Assembly: GCF_020216025.1 (NCBI RefSeq)
Contig: NZ_JAIWNC010000026.1
Span: 62,001 to 126,000, forward strand
Origin: Jidongwangia harbinensis
GTDB taxonomy: Bacteria > Actinomycetota > Actinomycetes > Mycobacteriales > Micromonosporaceae
DNA: 64,000 bases
Direction of reading: 5' to 3'
The translations under genes were made by a program, and so were the position numbers. The stretch's first letter is position 1; every line of letters starts with the position of its first letter. The notes below the pieces were generated by a model. The model saw only the letters and a program-made list of their open reading frames with translations, searched no databases and was not told the origin of the DNA. Shown in pieces: positions 1 to 7,462 of the stretch.

Positions 1-37
1 GACCAGTCCCGCTCGGACGACCGGCGCCGCTCGAACC

Positions 38-220
38 GCCGTTAGGTGCCGGCCGGGCGGTTGCGGTCGGCGCGCCGTTAGGTGCCGGCCGGGCGGTTGC
101 GGTCGGCGCGCCGTCAGGCGAGGGCCGGGCGGTTGCGGTCGGGCGCGCCGTCAAGCCTGGGCCAGGCGGGTTGCGGTCGGCGCGCCGTTACGTGCGGGCC
201 GGGCGGGTGCGGTCGGTGCT
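38..220. repeat. Degenerate 36-37 bp tandem repeat, five copies
   Basis: Five head-to-tail copies begin at 38, 74, 110, 147 and 184. Each follows the pattern gccgttaggtgccggccggg, then cggttgcggtcggcgc, with drift growing towards the right. The last copy overlaps the 3' end of the minus-strand gene that stops at 188. I see no gene to its left in this window, so what it flanks is unknown. Confidence 0.85.
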
Positions 221-841
221 CGTCCGTGGGCGCGGCACGGCCTGGCGGCGGCTGCGCCGCCAGGACGGGTCCCGTCCGGCCAGCGCCAGCGCCTGATCCA
301 GCAGCGCGGCCTCGCCGGTCAACGGCACCACCGGCCCGAACATCCCGGGCGTGCCCTCCGCCGGGCCCCGGGACAGGAACTCGATCAGGGTCTCCAGGAT
401 GCGCGGATCCACCGCGAACTCCTGACCGGTGGCCTGCGCCAGATCCCAGCCGTGCATGACGATCTCGTTGACCGCCACCATGCCCATCTCGGCCGCCGGC
501 ATCGTCACCCCACCGGCCCGCGCCGTGCCGGTCCAGGACACCGGGTCCTTCCACGCCGTGACCAGGTCCTCCAGCATCGCCGGCAGGCGGCTGCGCCAGT
601 GCGGCGGCAGGTTGGCCGCGGACGGCTCCGGCGGCGGGGTGGAGCCGCCCGGCGCGTCGGTGCCCTTCCGGGCGGCCTGCGCGAACGCCCAGGACAACCC
701 GATGATGTGATCGAGGAGCGCGCCGACGGTCCAGTCCGGGCAGGGCGTGGCCGCGGACAGATCCTCGGCGGAGACGCCCAGGAGCAGCGCTCTCAGCTGA
801 CGAACCGGCGGGTCGAAGTCCAGCGGCACACGGTCGGCCAC
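188..841 (-). CDS. TIGR03086-family metal-binding protein (DinB/maleylpyruvate isomerase-like)
   Basis: A 217 aa soluble protein of the mycothiol-dependent maleylpyruvate isomerase/DinB superfamily. It has the usual N-terminal CPDWTVGALLDHIIGL segment with a metal-ligand His, and a second histidine motif, NEIVMHGWDLAQATGQ, near residue 130. Members are four-helix bundles that bind a divalent metal. The substrate of this one cannot be told from sequence. The GTG start at 841 has a good ribosome site, AAGGAGG, about 7 nt upstream. The last 20 or so residues are Arg/Thr-rich and unlike the family. They come from the tandem repeat the gene runs into, so the original stop may have been lost. Confidence 0.8.
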   Translation of the reverse strand: MADRVPLDFDPPVRQLRALLLGVSAEDLSAATPCPDWTVGALLDHIIGLSWAFAQAARKGTDAPGGSTPPPEPSAANLPPHWRSRLPAMLEDLVTAWKDPVSWTGTARAGGVTMPAAEMGMVAVNEIVMHGWDLAQATGQEFAVDPRILETLIEFLSRGPAEGTPGMFGPVVPLTGEAALLDQALALAGRDPSWRRSRRQAVPRPRTSTDRTRPART

Positions 842-877
842 GGCGAGCCTCCTTCGGTCAGCGTCGTTACCCCAACG

Positions 878-2500
878 TTACGGGTGGGATACGACATCCG
901 CCGTATCGCCGTCGCCGTCACCCTCCCGGGCCGGTCCCGGACCCGGACCCGCGCCGACGGCCGCCAGCGGCCCGCCGGGAAGCGGCACACCGGCGAACCC
1001 GGTCACCGGGTGACCGCCCGGCCCGTCCGAGCGATGCGGCCCGTCCGGACGATGCGGACCGTCCGGACGATGCGGACCGTCCGGACGATGCGGACCGTCC
1101 GGACGATGCGGCCCGTCGGAGCGATGCGGCCCGTCCGGGCGGTGCGGCCCGGCCGACGCGGCGGCGACCAGCCGGCGGGCGATCTCCGGCGCACCGGCCC
1201 AGTGCAGGCCCAGCTGCGACGCGTGCACCTGGTTCTGCACGAACCCCTCCGGGTTGCCACCCGCCCACGTCCACGCCGGCACCTGCCCGGCGCGCGGCGA
1301 CACCACGGCCCGGTGCTGCTTGTACCCGGTGATCCGGGCCCCGGCCGGAGCCAGCGGCGAGGTCACCGGCGCGGTCGCCTCGCGGTACCCGGCCACGGTC
1401 TGATCACCCGTCACCGCGGACGCGTCCAGCACCGCGCACATCGGGCGGCCGTCGAAGTCCCGGGCCAGCCACGGCAGGCCCACACCCTCCGCGATCACCG
1501 GCCGGCCGTCGTGCGCCAGCCGGGCCACCGCGTTGCAGAGCCGGCGGTTCGCGGACAGCTCCTCGGCGTACCCCTCCGGCAGGCCGGCACCGATCATCAG
1601 ACCGCGTACCCCCGGCGGCAGCGTCTCGTCCCGCAGCGGATCGAAGACCGTCACGTCCGCACCGGCGGCGGTCAGCAACTCGGCCACCTCCACGTACGTG
1701 TAGGTGGCACCCGGCCCGCCGGCGATCGCGATCACCGGCCGCTCTCCCTCGGCCGGCGCGCCGACCGCCTCGCCCGGCGACCACACCGGGCCGGGCAGCG
1801 CCGGTGCCGCCTTCGCCAGCGCCAGCATCCGGTCCAGGTCGATCGCGTCCGCGACCGCCTCGCCGAGGCGGCGTACCGCGCGGTTGGCGTCCACGGCCAG
1901 GTGCGCCACCGGCACCGGGCCGTGCCCCCGGGGCGGCAACACGCTCGGCAGGTCACCGCGGCGCAGGGCACCCAGCACCGGCATGCCGATGTCGTCCAGC
2001 GCGCTGCGCAGCAGATGCTCGTGCCGGGGCGACGCCACCCGGTTCAGGATCACGCCGCCGAGGTGCACCATCTCGTCGAACATCCGGAACCCGTGCACCA
2101 GCGCGGCCACCGAATGCCCCATCGCGGCCACGTCCACCACCAGGGCGACCGGCGCGTGCAGGGCCGCGGCGACCGCCGCCGTACCGTCGATCTCGGGTTG
2201 TCCGGTCAGGCTGTCGAACAGGCCCATCGCGCCCTCGATGACCGCGATCTGCGATCCGGAGGCGCCGTGCGCGAACAGCGGCGCGATGCGCTGCGCGCCG
2301 ACCAGGCGCGGGTCCAGGTTGCGGCCGGGCCGGCCCGCCGCCAGGCCGAGGTACGCGGCGTCGGTGTGGTCCGGGCCTACCTTGAATCCGGCGGCCGGGA
2401 CGCCACGGGCCGCGTACGCCGCGAGCAGTCCGACCGCGATCGCGGTCTTGCCGTGCCCCGACGAGGGCGCGCTCACCACCAGGCGTGGTTGGGCGGTCAT
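878..2500 (-). CDS. cobB: Cobyrinate a,c-diamide synthase, with atypical glutaminase site and repeat tail
   Basis: CobB/CbiA amidates the a and c side chains of cobyrinic acid in cobalamin biosynthesis, using ATP and glutamine. The N-terminal P-loop SAPSSGHGKT (residues about 10-19) and the DTBS-like ATPase domain are intact. The C-terminal glutamine amidotransferase domain is present, but the nucleophile motif that reads ECGG or ECAG in the family is EGVGLPWL here, so the catalytic Cys is Gly. The usual downstream GHEFH motif reads GYKQH. After about residue 450 a 90-residue tail of RPDGPH repeats takes the protein to 540 aa, against about 450-480 for the family. The ATG at 2500 sits just before the P-loop. 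cobD-cobQ lie 10 kb away on the same strand. Confidence 0.9.
   Translation of the reverse strand: MTAQPRLVVSAPSSGHGKTAIAVGLLAAYAARGVPAAGFKVGPDHTDAAYLGLAAGRPGRNLDPRLVGAQRIAPLFAHGASGSQIAVIEGAMGLFDSLTGQPEIDGTAAVAAALHAPVALVVDVAAMGHSVAALVHGFRMFDEMVHLGGVILNRVASPRHEHLLRSALDDIGMPVLGALRRGDLPSVLPPRGHGPVPVAHLAVDANRAVRRLGEAVADAIDLDRMLALAKAAPALPGPVWSPGEAVGAPAEGERPVIAIAGGPGATYTYVEVAELLTAAGADVTVFDPLRDETLPPGVRGLMIGAGLPEGYAEELSANRRLCNAVARLAHDGRPVIAEGVGLPWLARDFDGRPMCAVLDASAVTGDQTVAGYREATAPVTSPLAPAGARITGYKQHRAVVSPRAGQVPAWTWAGGNPEGFVQNQVHASQLGLHWAGAPEIARRLVAAASAGPHRPDGPHRSDGPHRPDGPHRPDGPHRPDGPHRPDGPHRSDGPGGHPVTGFAGVPLPGGPLAAVGAGPGPGPAREGDGDGDTADVVSHP
1021..1146. repeat. 18-bp in-frame minisatellite in the cobB 3' end
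   Basis: Seven consecutive 18-bp units run from 1021 to 1146, with consensus gaccgtccggacgatgcg and gcccgtcc variants at both ends. The unit is a multiple of three, so it encodes a six-residue RPDGPH repeat in the cobB tail. The middle three units are identical, which suggests recent slippage or recombination. Confidence 0.92.
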
Positions 2501-2759
2501 CGATGCAATCCCCCTTCCGGCGCACCGCTGATGGTGACGGCCGGATGTCGCACCCTACCCGGCGGTGCTCCGGCCGACCCGCCCACAGAGTCCGTCGTCC
2601 CAGCGGACGGTCGTACCCGCGCGCCGACCGGCGACCGAGGGCACCCGGCCGTCACGCCAGGCACCGAGCCCGAGCTGGTCCCGCCGGCCGGGGCCGGCCC
2701 GGGCGCGACGCTGGTGTACCGGCGACACCGGTCGGCGCGGGCGCGTCGCGGGCGCCCGG

Positions 2760-2771
2760 TAGCCTCGTGGT
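2760..2771 (+). promoter_or_regulatory. Leaderless promoter of the SURF1 gene
   Basis: TAGCCT at 2760-2765 matches the actinobacterial -10 consensus TANNNT and lies 6 nt before the GTG at 2772. No Shine-Dalgarno sequence is present. Transcription would start at or next to the start codon. Confidence 0.65.
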
Positions 2772-3605
2772 GTGTACCGGTTCCTGCTGACGCCGCGCTG
2801 GCTGGCCGCCGCGGCGCTGGCCGTGGCCGCCGCGGTGGTCATGGTGTTTCTGGGCAACTGGCAGTTGGACCGCTACCGGGAACGCAGCGCGATCAACGAC
2901 CGCATCGACGCCGCCGAGGCGGGTTCCTCCGTGCCGCTGACTACGGTGCTGGCCCGGCCGGCGGGTGCGGGCACCGCCGGGCCCGGCCCCGGCAAGGACC
3001 TGGCATGGACCAAGGTCACCGTCACCGGCCGCTACGACCCGGCGCACGAGATCCAGGCCCGGGGACGCACCGTGGACCGGGCCGTCGGCTTCGAGATCGT
3101 CACCCCGCTGGTGCTGGCCGACGGCACCGCGGTCCTGGTCGACCGCGGGTGGGTGCCGCCGGCCCCGGGCGGCGCGGTGGCCGCGCCGACGGTGCCGCCG
3201 GCGCCGGCCGGGACGGTCACGGTGGTGGGCCGGATCCACCTGTCGGAGAGCCGGCCCGCGCCGCTGGAACGCCGCGACGGCCGGATCGACACCCGGCGGA
3301 TCTCCGTGCCGCACCTGGCGAAGGAGATGCCCTACCCGGTGTACGGCGGGTACGTGCTGCTCGACTCGCAGACCCCGCCGGCCGACCCGACGTTCGTGGC
3401 GATCCCGGTCGAACACGAGGATGCGTGGCAGAACGGCGGTTACGCCGTGCAGTGGTGGCTGTTCGCGGTGATGGCGCTGGTGACGTTCGGCTGGCAGGCC
3501 CGCCGGGAGGCGCTCGGCGACGGGCCGAAGCCGGCCGCCGTCGACCGGGTCGCCGAGGCGGACCGGGCCGCCGCGCCCACGGCGGGTGCCGGCGGCCCGG
3601 GTTAA
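2772..3605 (+). CDS. SURF1 family cytochrome oxidase biogenesis protein
   Basis: A 277 aa protein of the SURF1/Shy1 family, which helps assemble the heme-copper cytochrome c oxidase in the cytoplasmic membrane. It has the family layout: an N-terminal membrane helix (residues about 8-28) running into the hallmark FLGNWQLDRYRER, a large extracytoplasmic domain containing VDRGWVPP, and a C-terminal helix around QWWLFAVMALVTF. A charged Ala/Pro-rich tail follows. The GTG start is set by the -10 box six bases upstream. The next gene's -10 overlaps its stop codon. Family assignment is firm. Which oxidase it serves is not shown in this window. Confidence 0.9.
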   Translation: MYRFLLTPRWLAAAALAVAAAVVMVFLGNWQLDRYRERSAINDRIDAAEAGSSVPLTTVLARPAGAGTAGPGPGKDLAWTKVTVTGRYDPAHEIQARGRTVDRAVGFEIVTPLVLADGTAVLVDRGWVPPAPGGAVAAPTVPPAPAGTVTVVGRIHLSESRPAPLERRDGRIDTRRISVPHLAKEMPYPVYGGYVLLDSQTPPADPTFVAIPVEHEDAWQNGGYAVQWWLFAVMALVTFGWQARREALGDGPKPAAVDRVAEADRAAAPTAGAGGPG

Positions 3606-3614
3606 GGTGCCAGC
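3603..3614 (+). promoter_or_regulatory. Leaderless promoter overlapping the SURF1 stop
   Basis: TAAGGT at 3603-3608 includes the TAA stop of the upstream gene and lies 6 nt before GTG 3615. The spacing favours the GTG over the ATG that follows it directly. Confidence 0.6.
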
Positions 3615-4040
3615 GTGATGTCGACCCCGAGCGATCCGTGGAGCGTGCCGCAGCCGCCGGCGTCGGAACCGTTCGCCCCGGCCGCACCGGGCCCGGTGAT
3701 CGTGCAGATCGGCGAGATCGCGGTGACGTCCACGGTGGTGCACACGCCGGCCGGGGAGATCCCGCTCGCCGGCTCGACCTGGCAGGTCAGTGACTACTGG
3801 CACGGTGAGCAGCGGATTCCGCGCTGGGCGATCGTCGCGGCCATCGTCGGGTTCTGCGTGCTGACCGTGTTCAGCCTGTTGTTCCTGCTGGCCAAGGAGA
3901 CGATCCAGCGCGGCACGGTGCAGGTGGTGGTGACCAACGGCACGCGGCAGTACGTAGCCCGCATCGCGGTGACCGACCAGAGCCAGGTCACCTACGTCCA
4001 CCAGCAGGTCAACTACGTACGCTCGCTGGCCGCCCTGTAG
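3615..4040 (+). CDS. Small single-pass membrane protein, DUF-type hypothetical
   Basis: A 141 aa protein of unknown function. It has a Pro/Ala-rich N-terminus, a short beta-rich segment (IVQIGEIAVTSTVVHTPAG), one strong membrane helix near residues 75-97 (WAIVAAIVGFCVLTVFSLLFL), and a C-terminal domain rich in Val, Thr and Gln. Its start is fixed by a -10 box six bases before GTG 3615. It ends 7 bp from the convergent DNA ligase. I do not recognise a characterised family. Confidence 0.75.
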   Translation: MMSTPSDPWSVPQPPASEPFAPAAPGPVIVQIGEIAVTSTVVHTPAGEIPLAGSTWQVSDYWHGEQRIPRWAIVAAIVGFCVLTVFSLLFLLAKETIQRGTVQVVVTNGTRQYVARIAVTDQSQVTYVHQQVNYVRSLAAL

Positions 4041-4047
4041 GACCGGG

Positions 4048-5580
4048 TCAGCCCGCCGGCATCCCGATCGCCTTGACCATGTCGATGGTGTCCGCCTCCG
4101 CGGCGGGTTTGTCGTCGCGATAGCGCAGCACCCGGGCGAACCGCAGCGCCACACCGCCCGGGTAGCGCGGCGAGGTCTGCACGCCGTCGAACGCGATCTC
4201 CACCACCTGCTCCGGGCGCACCGTGACGACCCAGCCGTTGTCGTCGACGGCCAGCTCCTTGAACCGCTCGGTCTGCCATCGCAGCAGCTCGTCGGTGAGC
4301 CCCTTGAACGTCTTGCCCAACATCACGAACCCGCCGGTCCGCGGGTCGCGGGCGCCCAGGTGCAGATTGGACAGCCACCCCCGGCGGCGGCCGTGCCCCC
4401 ATTCGACGGCCAGCACCACGAGGTCGAGCGTGTGCCGGGGCTTGACCTTCACCCAGGCCGAACCGCGGCGGCCCACGTCGTACGGCGCCTCGGGCGCCTT
4501 GATCATCACGCCTTCCTGACCGGCGGCGAGCGCCTCGGCGAACGCTGCCGCACCCTCCTCCTCGGACGTGACGGTGCGCCGCCCCACCAGCAACGCGGCG
4601 GGCAACGCGTCGGCCAGCGCGGCCCAGCGCACCCGGCCCGGCTCGTCCAGCAGGTCGGTGCCGTCGAGGTGGAGCAGATCGAAGAAGTACGGCGTGAGCG
4701 CCGGCCCGGCACTCGGTGCGGTGCCGCCGCCGCGGGTCATCGCGCGGCTCGACGTCTCCTGGAACGGTCGCGGCCGCCCCCGGTCGTCGAGCGCCATCGC
4801 CTCGCCGTCGAGCACGATGTCGCGCACCGGCAGCGCGCGGACCGCGGCGACGACCTCCGGCACCCGGGTGGTGATGTCGTCCAGGCTGCGGGTGAACACG
4901 GCGACGTCGTCGTCGGAGCGGTGCACCTGGATGCGGATGCCGTCCAGTTTCACGTCGACGGTGGCGGGGGTGCCGGTGGCCAGCAACGCCGCGGAGACGT
5001 CGGTGGCGCTCTGCGCCAGCATCGGCGTGAGCGGTGTGCCGACGCGCAGGCTGATCTCGGCGAGCGCCGCCGCGCCCCGGGTCAGCGCGGTCACCGCGAC
5101 GTGCTTGAGGTCGCCGGAGAGCAGCAGCGCGCGGCGCACCGCGGTGACCGGCACCTCGGCGGCCCGGGCGATCGCGTCGGCGAGCAACCCCGCCTGCGCG
5201 CCCTGGCGCAGTTCACCACCGAACAGCGCGACCAGGAGCCGCTGCTCGTCGGCGGTGGCCGCACCGAAGAGCGCGCCGAGCAACTGACGCCGCCGAGCCT
5301 GCGATCCGGTGCCCGCGACCACCGCGATCTCGGCGATGGCGGCGTCGACCGCGCCCACGGTGAGCGTGGCGTCGGCGGCGGGTGCGGGCAGGTCACGCAG
5401 GCTCGCATAGCCGACGCCGGTCTGCCGCTGGCGCAGCTCGCCGGCCAGATAGGCGGACCCGGCCGCCAACTCGTCCGGATCGAGCCGCCGGAGCGCGTCG
5501 GCGAGCAGCTCGATCTTGGCTTTGCGACCCGAGGTGGCGGTCACGGCCGCCGAGGTGGCGGCCACGTCGAGGAAGAGCAC
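4048..5580 (-). CDS. ATP-dependent DNA ligase (mycobacterial LigB type)
   Basis: A 510 aa ATP-dependent DNA ligase that seals nicks through a lysyl-AMP intermediate. The adenylation motif KLDGIRIQVHR (motif I, nucleophile Lys) lies near residue 210. It is followed by the DGEAMALDDRGRPRPFQE region, by EGVMIKAP (motif IV) and by WVKVKP (motif V), then an OB-fold. The N-terminal domain, about 200 residues starting LFLDVAATSAAV, is typical of LigB. I chose GTG 5580, where family homology begins and AGGA sits 7 nt upstream, over a longer start at 5631. LigB is normally non-essential beside the NAD ligase LigA and is probably a repair enzyme. Confidence 0.92.
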   Translation of the reverse strand: MLFLDVAATSAAVTATSGRKAKIELLADALRRLDPDELAAGSAYLAGELRQRQTGVGYASLRDLPAPAADATLTVGAVDAAIAEIAVVAGTGSQARRRQLLGALFGAATADEQRLLVALFGGELRQGAQAGLLADAIARAAEVPVTAVRRALLLSGDLKHVAVTALTRGAAALAEISLRVGTPLTPMLAQSATDVSAALLATGTPATVDVKLDGIRIQVHRSDDDVAVFTRSLDDITTRVPEVVAAVRALPVRDIVLDGEAMALDDRGRPRPFQETSSRAMTRGGGTAPSAGPALTPYFFDLLHLDGTDLLDEPGRVRWAALADALPAALLVGRRTVTSEEEGAAAFAEALAAGQEGVMIKAPEAPYDVGRRGSAWVKVKPRHTLDLVVLAVEWGHGRRRGWLSNLHLGARDPRTGGFVMLGKTFKGLTDELLRWQTERFKELAVDDNGWVVTVRPEQVVEIAFDGVQTSPRYPGGVALRFARVLRYRDDKPAAEADTIDMVKAIGMPAG

Positions 5581-5715
5581 CAGGTCATCCTGGCAGTTGG
5601 GTACGACATTTGGCGGCCCGCCGTCCGACACGCTCCCCCGTCGAAACGGTCGGGCGGCGGGCCACGCCGGGGTGCCGGCCGACTGGGGAGAGCCGGCCGG
5701 ATGGCTCTCGTCCGG

Positions 5716-5922
5716 TCAGGCGGCGACGGGTTCGACCACCCGGAAGCCGCGGGCCCGGATCGCGTCGGACACGCGACTCAGCTCGGCGTCCACCTCGCAC
5801 AGGGCGGTGGAAAGCTCGGCAAGGTGTTCATTGAGGGCGGTGTCGTCCCACCCGGAGACGTCGACGTCCCCCAGAGCGCTGACCGCGGCACGCAGCCGGG
5901 TGATCGCATCGTTCGAACTCAT
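5716..5922 (-). CDS. Small hypothetical protein, helical (68 aa)
   Basis: A 68 aa helical protein rich in Ala, Leu and Asp. Its pattern of heptad-like leucines faintly resembles the N-terminus of DUF222/HNH (13E12-type) proteins, but no nuclease domain follows. A perfect -10 box, TAGGAT, sits 6 nt before the ATG at 5922, which argues that it is a real leaderless gene rather than a chance reading frame. Function unknown. Confidence 0.65.
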   Translation of the reverse strand: MSSNDAITRLRAAVSALGDVDVSGWDDTALNEHLAELSTALCEVDAELSRVSDAIRARGFRVVEPVAA

Positions 5923-5934
5923 GTTCGAATCCTA
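5923..5934 (-). promoter_or_regulatory. Leaderless promoter of the 68-aa gene
   Basis: On the minus strand TAGGAT (plus coordinates 5929-5934) is followed by six bases and then ATG at 5922. No ribosome site is visible. Confidence 0.65.
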
Positions 5935-5988
5935 TCAGGAATGATCTCCGCCCTGCAGCCGATCACCCGATCCGGTGGGAAGAAACCG

Positions 5989-7452
5989 CTACCCGGGCAG
6001 GGCGGACCGGAACGCCTCGGCCGCGTCGGCGGGCACCGCCTCGGCCGCGACGAAACCGTCCGGACGGACCAGGTACAGCCGGCCCGGACGCAGTTCCGTC
6101 CCCGGCGCCTCGTCGAACAGGTGGACCGGAAGACCGAGATCCGGCACCTGAGCGGCGTCGATCCCGCCGTACCCGTGGATCTGCCAGCGCAGCGACCGCA
6201 GCACCGCGAAGTTGCCGCCGGTCCACGGCAGCCGGCGGCCGACCACCGGGTCCCGTCCGTTGCCGGGGCCCATCCGGTAGTGGATGCGCAGCTGGGAGAT
6301 GTACTGGAACAGCCGCGGACCGACCCCGGACCGGGGCAGCGCGCGCACGCCGACCGGCGCGAACAGCGGCACCGCCAGCCGGCGTACCGCCCGCAGGCCC
6401 AGGCGCTGCGACGTGACGAAGCCGAACAGCCGGTCCGTGGTGGCGACCAGCGTCTGCGCGACCGGACGACGTTCCGCCTGGTAGCGGTCCAGCCAGCCGT
6501 CGCCGGCCCGGCCCTGCAGCACGTCGGCGAGCTTGAACGCCAGATTGTGCGCGTCCTGCAGGCCGGTGTTCATGCCCTGGCCGCCGACCGGCGAGTGCAC
6601 GTGCGCGGCGTCCCCGACCAGGAAGAACGGTCCGTCGCGGAAGGTGGCAGCGACCCGATGGTGCACCCGGTAGGTGGCGAACCAGCGCGCCTGCTCGTAG
6701 GTGACCGCGAAGCCGCTGCGGATCCGGCTCCGGGCGTCCGACTCGCTGATCTCACCGTCGCCGTCGGAGTCCCGGGCCAGACCGATCAGGCGCCAGTTGC
6801 CCCGGCCGGTCATCGGGAACGCCAGCAGGAAGTCCTCGGTGCCGGGCCGCACGTTGATCGCGCCCTCGACCAGGCCGCCGACCGCGGCCGCGTCGATCAC
6901 ATAGAAGAGGTGCGGGTTGGTGACACCCGCGAAATCGATCTGCCGGGTACGCCGGACGATCGAGTTCGCCCCGTCCGCACCCACGCAGAACCGCGCCCGC
7001 ACCACGTCGCCACCGACCGTGGCCGCCACCCCGTCCGTGGTCTGCCGCAGCTCCGCCACGGCCGCGCCCCAGCGCACCTCGGTGCCGAGTTTCTGCAGGT
7101 TGGCGTACAAAATCTGCTCGTTGCGGCTCTGTTCGAGAACCTGGATCCAGGGGTACGGCGTGAGCCCGTCCCCGAACGCGCCCAGCGGCACCTTGCCGAA
7201 CACCCGGTCACCGAAGCCGGGAGCCACCGCGGCGGCCCGCTGCGCCGGGTCCAGAACCACGTCGGAGAGGCCGAGCTGGTCGTAGATCTCGATGCTGCGC
7301 GCCTGCAGCACCAGCGCACGCGACTCCCGGGTGGGTCCGGACTTGCCGTCCACCACGACCACGTCGACGCCGAGCGTGGTCAGCCAGTTGGCCAGCATCA
7401 ACCCGGTCGGACCGGCGCCGACCACCAGGACGTCGCAGTTCACCTCGGCCAT
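5989..7452 (-). CDS. FAD-dependent aromatic monooxygenase (PheA/TfdB family)
   Basis: A 487 aa class A flavoprotein hydroxylase. The FAD-binding dinucleotide fold is at the N-terminus (VVGAGPTGLMLANWL). The DG motif is in CVGADGANSIVRR, and the second FAD motif, FLVGDAAHVHSPVGGQGMN, lies near residue 280. A C-terminal thioredoxin-like region follows, as in phenol or polyketide hydroxylases. It would use NADPH and O2 to hydroxylate an aromatic substrate. No biosynthetic or catabolic cluster surrounds it, so the substrate is unknown. ATG 7452 has GAGG 5-8 nt upstream. The gene starts 10 bp after the M20 peptidase stop and is probably co-transcribed with it. A longer frame back to 7833 is a shadow of the peptidase. 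Confidence 0.88.
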   Translation of the reverse strand: MAEVNCDVLVVGAGPTGLMLANWLTTLGVDVVVVDGKSGPTRESRALVLQARSIEIYDQLGLSDVVLDPAQRAAAVAPGFGDRVFGKVPLGAFGDGLTPYPWIQVLEQSRNEQILYANLQKLGTEVRWGAAVAELRQTTDGVAATVGGDVVRARFCVGADGANSIVRRTRQIDFAGVTNPHLFYVIDAAAVGGLVEGAINVRPGTEDFLLAFPMTGRGNWRLIGLARDSDGDGEISESDARSRIRSGFAVTYEQARWFATYRVHHRVAATFRDGPFFLVGDAAHVHSPVGGQGMNTGLQDAHNLAFKLADVLQGRAGDGWLDRYQAERRPVAQTLVATTDRLFGFVTSQRLGLRAVRRLAVPLFAPVGVRALPRSGVGPRLFQYISQLRIHYRMGPGNGRDPVVGRRLPWTGGNFAVLRSLRWQIHGYGGIDAAQVPDLGLPVHLFDEAPGTELRPGRLYLVRPDGFVAAEAVPADAAEAFRSALPG

Positions 7453-7462
7453 CGTGACCTCG

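Noticed and set aside
2501..2771. Cobalamin riboswitch upstream of cobB
   Set aside because: I could not find the conserved B12-box or the GCCACTG-type core. The same applies upstream of cobD.
452..3793. 1113-aa plus-strand frame over cobB and SURF1
   Set aside because: It is an antisense shadow of high-GC coding sequence. The true genes on the other strand or frame have clear family motifs.
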